Assembly: GCA_020736575.1 (NCBI GenBank) | Contig: JAGPYM010000037.1 | Location: 62,001 to 126,000 of the forward strand | Direction of reading: 5' to 3' | Source: Thelonectria olida | Lineage: Eukaryota > Ascomycota > Sordariomycetes > Hypocreales > Nectriaceae | DNA length: 64,000 nucleotides | Shown here: in pieces, positions 22,584 through 33,824 of the stretch | Numbering within the stretch: the stretch's first letter is position 1 | Layout: the number at the start of each line of letters is the position of its first letter | Notes under the pieces: model-generated | What the model was told of the DNA's origin: nothing | Seen by the model: the letters and a program-made list of their open reading frames with translations, nothing else | Databases searched by the model: none | Translations under genes and position numbers: made by a program

Positions 22584-25500
22584 ATCTAGAGATTGTAGGC
22601 CCAGGCCATGGTTTGTTTACCTGCACATGCACACTGTCGGCCCGCATTGATAGCCGGGGAGTCGAGGGGGGGCTGCAGCAGCGACTGCACCTGTGCAAAG
22701 TCAAGTCGTCGTATTCGTCGTCGTTGTTGTCGTCGTCAGAGAGGGTCGGCCGGCCTGCAGGCGGGCAGGTGAGGGGAGAGGAGATGAGTGGCTGATGGGT
22801 GGTGGGCGGGGGTTCGGACGAAATGCAGTGGAAAATGGAATCGAAATTCGAAGTCGTCGTAGAAGGTTCCAACGCCCCAAGCCCCCAATCACTGGGTGAG
22901 GTGTGGTGCAGCTGCGGGGATGGCTTAGTCTTGGGAAGAAAGTCGTGGGAATAACTACGTTGGGCGGGACCGGCAGCTCATCAACATGCTTTGGGATCGA
23001 CAGAGGCGAAAAATGACGAACGAGGGTAGCAACGAGAGGCGATGGTGGGAGAGGGACGACCAGAGAGAATTTGTAGGAGCGATAGCAGAGCGACGTTAAT
23101 TAATATGGGTGAGAAGCGGAGGAGGAGGTGAGTTGAAGAAGAGAAGAAGAGAGAGTTGCGGTTGGCCAACAGATGAAGCCAAACGGTGACCAAGCAACAA
23201 AGGGTATCCATCCAGTAAAGAGGTGGCAACTCAATGGGGAATGGAAGCCCGCCCAGGCAGGCAGGTAAGGTAAGGTAAGGTAATTAATATCGAAGTACCT
23301 ACCGAGGGAAGGCAATTGATCAAGGTAAAGTAAAATGCCCTTTGCAAGGGGAACCATCCGTCTTAGGTGGTGTAATAAGGGACAGTAGAACTAATGTACT
23401 TCGTACCTCGGCCAGACCGTCTGTGGATGGGGGTAAGCAGCTTCCTTGCCGTGAATACCTACAGCAAACGAAAAAGCAATGCAATGCAATGCGGTGGAAT
23501 ACAGGCAGGCCAAGGCAGGGCTGCAAATCAGCCTCCATCCACTGATCTGTGGCTCTCCTGAGCCTTTCTCAGATGCAGCCATCTCATCAGTTGGTTCCAT
23601 CCAAGCACAGGAAGGAGACCATGTTACCGACCTATGTAAAGCATCCGGCCGAATAGACGGCACACGGCACACACCAGAGCCTGGAAACCACCGGGTTTGC
23701 GACGGCCCTTGCTCTTGCTGGATTGCGACTGGTCTCGTCCAGGTCTTGTTTGGAACATTGGGCCGAGCCTAGGAGCCAATATGCAAGCCGCTAGCTTGTA
23801 TCTGCACTCCTCAACACCAGAACATCACAATGCATGGCCGCTCACTGATTGGAATTCGGGGTGCACACGTCTAGGCCGCAACGCACCTCCAGTACTTACG
23901 CACACCAAGCACGCAATGCACAGCCGTCTCATCGCTTCTCGACCCTCAGCCGTGTTACAAGCAGGGGCCACGCTGTTCCTGATTGATTACAACGTACCTT
24001 CATCCCAACTGCGAGCAGGCCCGGGGGTCGTATTTCCATTCCTTGGTTCAAAACTGGAGCGCCCTGCCCGTCTCTGTCGATCACAGCCTGCAGACAAAAT
24101 GTGTAGCTTATTGTTATTAAAACGTGGGATGATGCAGGCCATCCATCATGTCGTCCGCGAGTGGTTGGCTTGTCGACCAGGATTGCTCTCTCGTTCCCCG
24201 GGGAGATGGTAACTACTGCCTTGCTTGCACCGTGTTCGTCGCGGAATCCAACAGAATGAGACGGCATCTCGTCTCATTGGGCAAGGCAGGAAAGTGTGCA
24301 ATTTGACAAACGAGGCCATTCTCATCTCAGCAACAAGCCACTCCATCCGCAAGACTCGGAGGAGTGGAAGTGGAAACGTCCCCCCGCTCCCTTGGTCCTT
24401 GATCCATGCCGCCTCGCTCGCTCACTATCGTTTTGCAACGAGCCCTGCGAGGAAAGCCTCGCTGGCAAAGGAGAGTCGAAAGGGCAAGGCTCGATTTAGC
24501 GGGCGCCTGATCTGAGGGGCCGTTTGAATTACCGACGGGAAAGGCACGAGACCTGGGGGAAAGGCTAGCTCGGCTGACTCGTGGCCGTGGAGGAACCGAA
24601 TCGAATCAAATAATTACAATGGCTCCCTCCCTGCGGACGGCACGGCTTCTTCTCGATCAGGTTTCACTGTGAAACTTGTTTGTCAGACTGCTTGACGCAG
24701 TTGACTCATGGCAGCCTGATACTTGGACAAGGCCACACCCCAGGCGAGGCATTATGCCATCCATCAACATGGCGTCTTGACCTTCATCAAGATGAGGACA
24801 GCCTCATTCAATGCCTGCCCAGCCCGGATGTTTCTTTCCTACTGCTCCCTGTTCGTTGTTCCATCGTGTCCAGGGCCCCAGAGAACCAACAGCCACGCCT
24901 TGTCTCCGTGTGGCAGTGGGTACCGCTACCGTCCATGTCCGACACTCAGCAAGGCCCGTTTGCTCCAGTCTGGACGCCATTGAGACCAGGGGAGCCGACA
25001 GGGCGCGATCCAATCTCAACGTCACTGGGGCCGGGGGCTGACCTTGGGCTTGGATCGTTGACTCGTTTGTGGTGTGTTCAGTTCGACCTCAACTGGCTGG
25101 AGGAACCGCCGTCCTTGGCCGGAGCTGAAAATGAAGACGGAGAAGACGATGGTGATGGGGGAACCCAAAAATGGCAGCGAATATCTGCGCGAGGCGAGCT
25201 GATAACCGTCCCGAGCAGCCTCCTTGCCTCCCTTTTGTTTGCATCTGGCGTGATATTACGCCCGCTAGAGCATTTTACAGTAGCCGATCGAGCATCATCC
25301 CCCATCCGACCATTCACCATGCCCATGCCCTCTCACACCAAAAACGCCAAAAGCGAGCGCCGTTTCTCATCAAAGTGAAGCCAAGCGGCCCCAAAAAAGG
25401 AACGGGATCTTCGTTTGCGCCTTTGGCTATCCCTTAGGTAGCGTCGTCTGCGTGTGCAAAGACCTCCTCCCCCACTGGACCGGCTCACTTGGGCCCGGAG

Positions 25501-28461
25501 CCAAGAGACGGTACTCGACAAGGGAGGATCCAGACGGAGATTTCCAGGTGGGTGTTTGTCGTCTCGCTTGTAAGTGTGCGGGTACGGGACTGGATAACGA
25601 AGTGGGAAGATGAGCTGCTGGAGGAGCACCTTTGCGAAAATGCGCGTATCGCGTCTGGTATATGATTTTTTTTCGGTCCTCAAAGGATTTGCATGAGAAC
25701 ATCCATCACTAATAAGCGGGATAGCCTCTTGCTCTCCTGCAGATGGCGGCTTACAGCGGAACCAGAATGATGTTTACGTGACTCTACTTGGTCAATTGTA
25801 AGACGAGGCTTTCTCAAACCTCATTACTCACGTATCTCGTAGACACCATGACAAAGCCTAAAGAAGCCTCTGAAGAAGCCGTCTCCAGCCTTTCCCATTT
25901 GGCGTTGCCATTTGCCGGACGCCTCAACAGTGCTAGTTGACAAGACCCGCATCCCATCACTCACATCTCGCATCCTCCTCGTGACAAAAACAAGGACGGC
26001 GACAGGTCACAAGATGACAAAAAGCAAAAACCGCCAGATGGTCAGAAAGGAGGGGGAGAGATGGGCAAAAATTTTCACCTTCTCGGCCATGGGCATTGTG
26101 ATAGGGACGAGGCAGTCCAGCGAATGGGGTGTGTACTACTCCCCGCCCTGAGACTTCCAAGTCCGTAGTTCCATTCTTCTGGAGATGGCGATGGATGCTT
26201 CTTAACCTGGCATCAAAATTCTATGAGATGTCCCGCTTTCCCACGTGTGAGCCCCGGGCAAACACGCTGAATCCGGCACTTCCCTCTCTTGTAAATCATG
26301 ATATTTCGGACGAACGTTGCCACGAGAGGCAGTCAGAGGGACTGGCGAGCCCCTCGTCTTCACGCGTGGGGTGTCAAACAGGGATTTGACCACGTCTGAC
26401 TTGAGTTTGCTTTTTCCCTTCTTCTCTTTGCTTTGTTTTCTCTCGTGACCCGGGTCCGTATTATCGCTCATCAAGTCACCCTCTTTTCTTTGCTCCGACG
26501 ACTTGTGGTTTTGCATTGCAACTTCATCTTGTGTGTGATATTGCCGTCGGAAGCCGCATGGGTTAGTTCGTGATGATCAAGGACCAGGTTCAAGGGAACG
26601 CCGGCCGGCAACGACTCCTCACCAAGCATGGACGGCTTCCTGAGAGAACTCGAGAAGCGTCTGTGATATAGCTGGCCCTGGGCCAAATATACCCTGGACA
26701 ACAAGGTCAAGGCCCCAGACTAACAACGGGCCACTCAACGGCTACAAGGGCTGCTTAGCCGGGCCTGTTGGTTTTCTTTCCACGAGCCAGCCCAAACGCC
26801 TACATGGAGTCAAGATTTGTTTCCATCTGGTCCTTTTTGATGGGAACCAGGGATTTGACCCCCCCCCCCCCCCCCCCTCCCATCCTCCCGTCAGCCTTTT
26901 GCGGGCAATGATTCATGGCCTCGCGTGTGGGGGATGAAATTAGCTCGGGGTTGTGTTGAGCCCAGGACGACACACACCGCATCCATTGCACCGGGATGAA
27001 AGCATTTCATCCCATGTGTTGTTGTTGCTGATGATGACCACCATCTTGTGCTAGAAACGAGCAAATCCAAAACTCACACGAAACACTGTCCCACCAAGTT
27101 CCTCACATGGTGCCACCGGCAACCTCAACAAGTCATGATCCTCGTCTTCCCTTGGTCTCACCCTTTGGTCCCACCAGTCCCTGCATGTCTTTCTCGTGGT
27201 GATCACCATGATCATCTTCCCTCTGCATCCGTCCCTACACAGTACATAAGCATCCAGGGGGAGCAAATGCACCGGGGAAGCATCACCACCATCCCCCCTC
27301 CCCTCGGAGCCCCCCCAGCACAAATGCAATGCACGCGCAAGCTTAACCCTTGAATGATGAACCCGAAAACGACTCTTCCTGCACAGTTGCTTCTCCCCTC
27401 CTCAATCTCGGCAACGTCTCCCAACTCAAATCCCAGTCCCGACCGGGAAGCCTTCAGGCCTAGGAGAGAGGAGAGAGGGAGCCATCCCATCTGGGGATTG
27501 AGAACACGATCCACTGGTGCCAATGCGACTCCAGTGTTGTGCCTGTCCCTCGTACCATGCCACCATCATGACGACGGCGCTTTGTGAACGAAAAAAAAAG
27601 GACTCGAAAACATCACACGGCGAATAAGGTGGAGTTGTACAAAACACATCTGCTACTTTTCATCAAATCGCCTCCTTCTCTTTCTTCTCATTCAGTTTCC
27701 CTTCATCTTGCCGTCCCACTCTGACTCCAAACGGGGCCCGTAAAGGCGTACCCGTGGCCCTTAGCTTATGGCTCATCCATCGTGGCATGAGGCGGGTGGT
27801 GATAGGACTTGCATCTGCCTTGAAAGACAGAATAACGCATTTCATCTTCGTTTCTGCAAAGAGGGATGCCCCCTGAAGTGATACAATTTGAGAAGCGCAT
27901 ACGCTACAACCATAGCTCATTTGTCCCTTCATCCTTATGTACTATGTTCCTGTACGAAGTGCTCCGTACTCCTCGCCTATCCGCTCCATCCGTCTGGCTC
28001 CGGTCCTTTGAACGGACCAACAATAACCGTCGCTTTCGAATATTGAAACCCCAGACCTCCTCCTGGTTGTGCTCCTTCGCTTGGCTTCAGGCAAAAGACG
28101 GGAACATTTATGAAGTAGACCGAAGAGAGAAAAGAACATCATCTTCGTTCATGGCGAAAGAATTAAATCAACTTTCAAAAAAAACAAAGACTTGGGCAAC
28201 AATTCAATTAACAGCAAATTGTGCATGATCCCTCAGCGCACGCGTAAAGCAACTATGACGCCAAATAAACTTTGTCTTCCAACTCCCATTTGCCAGATTC
28301 CGTTGTCCCCGTGCTCAAACCCTTATCAAAAGTGTCCCCGAGGGGGGTATCGTAATCGAAGTGAAGTGAAGTCAACTGAAACGAGAAATACTAGAATATG
28401 CTCTCTGCCGCGGGGTCATCGCTCTTAAATCTTTTCCCGGCCACCCCAAGCCATCATTCAG
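22584..28461. other. 5.9 kb gene-free region
   Basis: No open frame here is convincing. The longest (plus, about 24680-25378) is proline/serine-rich noise overlapped by other frames. The region next to 22583 is the RasGAP leader or promoter and includes CGTCGT-type triplets at 22705-22735. Other features: a GGTAA tandem near 23264-23283, a GCAAT tandem at 23477-23490, and a 19-base C run at 26859-26877. Confidence 0.5.
26859..26877. repeat. poly-C tract (19 C)
   Basis: Nineteen cytosines are followed by TCCC. This is the second long C run in the window, again in gene-free DNA. Confidence 0.85.
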
Positions 28462-29607
28462 CTACCGGGGAACAGAAGTCTCGATAGGACTCGCGGGTCC
28501 GCTTCGAACATTGCTGAGATCGGTGCTGCCTGTGCGTCGCAAAGCTTGGCTCATGGTCTCAATGTTGAGATCACCACTTGGAAGGTTGACATTGAGGTTG
28601 TTGAGGCTCGTTGGGCTGCCTAAGGGCCTCCGAGTGGGGCTCAACTCGATACCCTTCATACTGCCTGGGTTGCTTGTTGGAGGGCTCGTTTCTGGGCCTT
28701 GGCTCGACACGGGTGATCGGATGGGAGATGGCGATCGGTTGACTGCCGCAGGTAGCGAGGTCAGTCCTACCAAGTGGATGCTGTCGCGGGATCCTGGAAC
28801 CGCGGAATGAGAGCCATGCTCGGCTTGTACGACATCGGCAAACGAGATGAAGGACAATCGGCGAACGTCAGAGGAATCGAGAGACCCGTAGTTGGAGGCA
28901 TTGTCCGCCGACGAGAAAGCCTCCCGGTCCGCAAAAGAAGCGAGCTCGGCAGCCCATTCACTAGCTGTTTGGTCGTACGGAGCTGTGCCGGTGACCGTGA
29001 CGGCAGCGGGCTGGTGCGAGGTGTGCGTTACAATCTCGACCGAGTCAGGGTCGAGTTTCTCGTTTGTGATGGCCTCTGAAGCATCATCCAGAACAGCAGG
29101 GATGTGGTTTTCGGTCTGAATGTGTGTCGGTATCGCCGGGGAATTGGGGCCTAGAACGGCGCTCTCCTGGACATCGCGTTCGAAGATCTGCGAGGTAGCT
29201 GGCGAGGATAGACGTGGCGAACCGGAGAACCCGCGGCCGGGGGAAGAAGGCAACACAAACGCCTGGTCACCCTGGGTGGCCCAGGTCGAAGATTGGGTCG
29301 TGGAAAGTTTCGATCCATCCCGAGACAGCAAGGGGGGGCTTGTGGTAGCCGAGTTTGACTTGGATGGTGATAGAGACCGGGTATCAGATTTCGAGCTATC
29401 CGTCGACTTCTTAGTGACTGGAGCCTTCTTCTTTCCAAAACCAAACAGGCTGCGCTTTTTGGCCTTCTTCGTGTCCTCCGTTTGGCTGACTTCCTCGCCT
29501 GCGAAGTCGCTTGCTCGTGGAGTCGAATTGTTCAACCGATCCTCGGCCAGGATGGCTTCGGCGTATCGACCACTGGGGGTAATATCGGCAGGTTCGGCGA
29601 GGCTCAT
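28462..29607 (-). CDS. serine-rich fungal protein of unknown function
   Basis: The start is the ATG at 29607 (MSLAEPADITPSGRYAEAIL); the preceding in-frame codons contain no earlier ATG. It is 381 aa in one exon. The N-terminal 30 residues look ordered, then a lysine-rich patch (KKAKKRSLFGFGKKKAPVTK, about residues 50-70) leads into a long Ser/Thr/Pro-rich disordered region with many SP sites. A central segment (RRLSFISFADVVQAEH) and a C-terminal segment (SQALRRTGSTDLSNVRSG) are less biased and likely to be conserved motifs. There is no signal peptide, membrane span or catalytic motif. The composition suggests a phosphorylated cytosolic or membrane-associated protein; I do not recognise the family. 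Confidence 0.75.
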   Translation of the reverse strand: MSLAEPADITPSGRYAEAILAEDRLNNSTPRASDFAGEEVSQTEDTKKAKKRSLFGFGKKKAPVTKKSTDSSKSDTRSLSPSKSNSATTSPPLLSRDGSKLSTTQSSTWATQGDQAFVLPSSPGRGFSGSPRLSSPATSQIFERDVQESAVLGPNSPAIPTHIQTENHIPAVLDDASEAITNEKLDPDSVEIVTHTSHQPAAVTVTGTAPYDQTASEWAAELASFADREAFSSADNASNYGSLDSSDVRRLSFISFADVVQAEHGSHSAVPGSRDSIHLVGLTSLPAAVNRSPSPIRSPVSSQGPETSPPTSNPGSMKGIELSPTRRPLGSPTSLNNLNVNLPSGDLNIETMSQALRRTGSTDLSNVRSGPASPIETSVPR

Positions 29608-32600
29608 GATGTCTGGCACTGATGACTTCGTAGATGGGTGGCAGTAATGAGTTGTAGGCAGGAAGAGTTGAGGAGCCGAGAAGGCGAATTATGGTTTCTA
29701 AAATAAATCTTATTAGTGGCCGTGCCGTAATAATGTAGTTGGCATGGAAGCAGAGAAAAGCCAATTAGGCCTGGGGCGCAGAAAGGCAATGTCGTTGGGT
29801 AGGTGAAGCAAAGCAGGCCAGGAGGTCGAGGATAAAAATATCATGGGACCAGGCCGTGCGAACACGGCGAGATGAAGATGATACTCCGCTATTCGCTGTT
29901 CCTTTCCCAGGGCGACATTGATGAAACTGACAGTGGGAAATATTGGTACAGCACATACCTCTAGGGCTGCCCGTAGCTCCCGATCCAACTCAGGATGACC
30001 CGCTGGAGCCAGCACTAGCTTTTAAAGCCAACTAATTACGGCTGTGCCGTTGTCTGCTTGCCGCCGTTGTGTCTTCCTTGGAGGGGCCACTTCGAGGGTA
30101 GAAGGAAGTGACGCAACACGGTGATGATCGAAGCGCGGCGGGCGATGCGAGCTCGAAAAGGAGACTCAGGAGTCAGGAGTTGGAAAAAGGCTGCTGTTGG
30201 AGCCGGATGCAGGAGGGAAAGGAGAGACTTTGCAACTTTAAGGGTGGCGCCCGCAGCATGCAAATATTCGTACAGAGGCCAGGCGTAATATCCCCCGAAG
30301 ACAAGGGGCCGACAGGGAGTGGGTGAGGTGGGCGCTGGCTGTGCTCGACGTTGACAGGGTTGCCAAGGCTTCCGCAGTGGTCGGAAGGATGAAGACTGAA
30401 GTGTCGAAGATCTGGTGGGAGAAGGGAGAGTGGTTTTCGTTGTCCCTTTGTGGTGAGGCAGGTTAAGGAAGGAAGTTTGGAAGGAGTCGAAGGAAGGGGC
30501 GGAGAAGACTACGTTGATTGACGACAAGCGGAATAATAAAGAAAAAAAAAACAAGAAAGAGGGAAAGAGACGAGAGAGGGGATTGCCAGACTAAGGTAAC
30601 GAGAATGCCCGTCAGCAGAGAGACCTTGCGAAGGAAGGTGTGTGGCTGCAAAAAGGGACTGGACGGGAACCGACTGGACGAATCGTGGGCGCAGTTGAAG
30701 CCCGAAACCAAAAGCTAGAGCCCAGATGCAGTGCAGAAAACAAGATCAGTGCACGGGGTCAGCGGGTATTAATCTGCCAGTCTACCTGGACTGACCAACA
30801 GAACCTCACCCGTTCACAAGTCAACCGCCCAAGAATGTCAATCTTGGGGTGTCTTTGGGCACGAGACTGACTGGACGACAGCCGAGTGGCAGGAGAGAGT
30901 TCCCCCTTTTTTATTCCTTTTCATAACTTCTTTTTTTATTTTTCCATGGCCCCCTCGCGTCGTATTTCATCTGCTCAACCCTGCCCAGCTATGGATTCGT
31001 ACTTCTGTTGGATGGCAATTCCCTTCCGAAACACAATTAATACCCGAGTCGCCGCGATTGTCTGTGGTGTTTCTGGATCGCCCTTTTCCCTTCGCCGTTG
31101 GCTGGGCCACCTCAGATACCTACGCACGCATACATACACGTGTGGAGAGGGCAGCAATTACAAAAGTGTCGCACCAAGGGACACAAAGCTCCTTTCGGTC
31201 CAGTCGCAGGCCAGCATCTCCATGCATTGAATGCATTGCTGGCTGCACGTATGTCCGGCGCCGTACGGACGGAGCACGGCACTGTACATGTACGCACAAG
31301 CATGCAAGTCAGGACCACGGGTCCCTGGGATCCCAGACGTTGTCTTGCGAATAACGTCGGGATCCTGCCGAACAGAGGGAGAAAAACAATGCGGGAGTCG
31401 CGGAGGATCAAGTCATAATTCTCTCGCAGCTAAGTTGGAGCCTGGTGGTGATACAGCTGATAGTCTGGAGATTATCATTCACAGGCCACTTCCTGAGTTA
31501 TGGCTGTGCCTGACGACTCCCAACTGGGAACTTTCGCGGAGTCGACATGTGCCCGACTATCCGTCACTCCACACTTCCCAGCCCTGCCTTGCCCTGCCTT
31601 GTCCTGGGCTGCCATTTCTACTTCATCATAAGGCACCATTGACTTCCGAGGAACCTTTCGACTCTCCCAGTGAGTCAAAGAGCCTGATCTCCTCAAAACA
31701 TTACCTCATTCCTCCACCTCTCGTTGACTTTTGACTTACTCGCATCGAGCATAGCATCTGGCCACCAACAAAGTATCACCACTAGAACCGGTGATAGCCC
31801 CCGCTACCACAGCCGTGTCCTCGTGACAAACGCACTCTTCCGCACTATCACACAGCTGTGCCATGCCGCGCCTTGCCTTGCGCCGCCAGGCCACGCTATC
31901 ACGACATGACAAGAAGTCACCGCCGAGTCGTCCAAATCAGGGTGTGATCCACGCCCGCGCCGTCATCCGAGAGGGGAAGGTTCTTTGCTTAACCGCCTTG
32001 GGCCTGCGCACATTTCAACCATGCGGAGAGATAGTGTCGAAGGAGGGTTTCGCAAGCAGCCCAACAAAGAACCACCACCAACCACCACAAGAATCGTGAT
32101 ACTGACTGTGACTGGATCTTCGTCTCCTGCTCCAGCTTCCTCAATGCAAAAGCTTGTTGTGACAAGCCCAAACCCCAACCCCTTATCAATTCGCCACCAA
32201 AAAGGGGTGGACGGTATTAAGGGTCTCTTGTCGTGAATCCATGTTCCCGGGAAGGGATCTGATCTTCTCTCTGGGAAACGTGCTTGAAACAGGGTTCTCG
32301 TCAGCCCGTGGCCTTTTGATGCGTGGATGCCATGAAGTGGGCGAGTTGAATGCCACTGAGGGGCTGTCAGAAGTCACTGAGGGGCATCAAAATCACACCG
32401 TCGGTTTGACCCCAGGTACCGACGTCATCGGGCTGCTCATCCCGAACTTAGACTGTACGTCCCGTGACTAGATCATGTGATATATAACGTGATGATTTGG
32501 CTTGACCCATAATTAGTATGATTATGTAACTGATATCTTAAGTAATCTATTTTCCTTAGGTAAGCACGGCTCAGTGGCAGAAACTTCAAGTCCTCACTTT

Positions 32601-32792
32601 GAAGGTGGTTGCGAAGTCCATCCCCAGCTCGCACGACTCGTCAATCCGCGGCCACTCACCCCAGCTTGGTGAAGGAGGTTTGCTCGAAGCATCAATTCCC
32701 CTCCGACTTGTCCACCACCTCAATTGTCACCCCATTGCTTCTCTGCATACGGGCATCACGCGACAATTCCCTCTCTCCTCCCGCTGCGCATC
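29608..32792. other. 3.2 kb intergenic region with divergent promoters
   Basis: This region separates the divergently transcribed serine-rich gene (-) and mL58 gene (+). No convincing coding sequence was found. It includes CCCTGCCTTG direct repeats at about 31580-31600 and a TATATAA element at 32481-32487. Confidence 0.5.
32481..32487 (+). promoter_or_regulatory. TATA-like element upstream of mL58
   Basis: TATATAA lies 306 bp before the mL58 start, directly next to TCATGTGA, a Cbf1-type E-box. The motif match is the only evidence. Confidence 0.3.
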
Positions 32793-33419
32793 ATGGAGTT
32801 CCGAGCCCTCGCTCGCCCGGCCGCCCGGCTGCTCACCGCCCCTCGGTCAACCACCCTTCCTCTAATTGCCATCCGTGGCCACAAGACGACGTCTCGCACG
32901 AAGCGCTCCATCAAGATCGCCGCCCACGACTCCTTCCTCCCCGACCGCACCACCGCCTTCCCGGCCGCAGACCACATCATCTACAACCCACCCTCCTCCG
33001 AAGCCTCCCCCGAACATACTCCCTTCCTCTTCCTGCCCGCCAACGACCCCCGCCGCGTCTCTCTTACCCGCCTACGTCACGTCGTCAACTCGCCCACCGC
33101 CCCCAAGAAGGAGTCCCAGCTGCCCCCGGAGATGCGGTACAAGAAGCGCACGCCCTCGTACCACCTGGGCGCCGAGGAGATCAAGGAGATGAAGCGCCTC
33201 CGCGCCGAGGACCCCTTCAAGTGGACCTCGTATGCCCTCGCCGAAAAGTTCAAGTGCTCATCCGTCTTTGTGCGCATGGCCGCTCCGGCGCCCCCAGAGT
33301 ATCTCAAGGCACTGAAGGACAAGGCTGAGCGTAGGGAAGGCAGATGGGGAAATATCAAAGCCAAGGCTCGCGAAGACCGCAAGAGGAGGACGGATATGTT
33401 GTACCGTGGAGAGCTGTAG
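32793..33419 (+). CDS. MRPL20: mitochondrial large-subunit ribosomal protein mL58 (MRPL20)
   Basis: A single exon of 208 aa. The start is the ATG at 32793; earlier in-frame codons are rejected because this ATG begins a typical mitochondrial presequence (MEFRALARPAARLLTAPRS; Arg/Ala-rich, no acidic residue after position 2). The mature part is basic and carries the fungal MRP-L20 domain: a conserved LPPEMRYKKRTPSYHLGAEE segment around 110-130, a WTSYALAEKFKCSSVFVRM helix-turn segment, and a Lys/Arg-rich C-terminal helix (ERREGRWGNIKAKAREDRKR). The protein is a structural component of the mitochondrial 54S subunit in fungi. The gene is convergent with the next gene, 405 bp apart. Confidence 0.9.
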   Translation: MEFRALARPAARLLTAPRSTTLPLIAIRGHKTTSRTKRSIKIAAHDSFLPDRTTAFPAADHIIYNPPSSEASPEHTPFLFLPANDPRRVSLTRLRHVVNSPTAPKKESQLPPEMRYKKRTPSYHLGAEEIKEMKRLRAEDPFKWTSYALAEKFKCSSVFVRMAAPAPPEYLKALKDKAERREGRWGNIKAKAREDRKRRTDMLYRGEL

Positions 33420-33824
33420 GTGGAGGAAAAGAGACGTTGAGACATTGGAGGATGTGCCATTACGACCACGACCAACCTGTACATTTACCAGGCCATGTAG
33501 GATTATCAATTGGAGCGAAGATATCAAGAGGGCATTTCATTCGAAGGCTTGGAATTGTCAACTGGCTCGAGTCAGTGTATAACTGCCCATGCAGGAACTC
33601 TCTAAATATAAGAAAACAACAGCCTTTTGTATTTTTACCCCTGATGTTCTCGAAGGGCCGGCCTGTCCGCCACATGATTCATTACTCTCGTTGCACTTTC
33701 AGAACGTGCATATAACTAACTACCCAGTCATGTATGCCTAACCCAAATCAACAGATGAAATCAAATGTTCCGAACCCAGACTATTATGCAGCGTTTCGAA
33801 CCACGCTCCCCTCACTGTCATATG
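33420..33824. other. convergent 3' flanks
   Basis: These 405 bp separate the mL58 and F-box-like gene stops. They contain no gene and probably both 3' UTRs and polyadenylation regions. Confidence 0.5.

Noticed and set aside
24680..25378. 232-codon plus-strand open frame
   Set aside because: Composition is erratic and Pro/Ser-rich, overlapping frames are equally open, and no motif or plausible promoter is seen.
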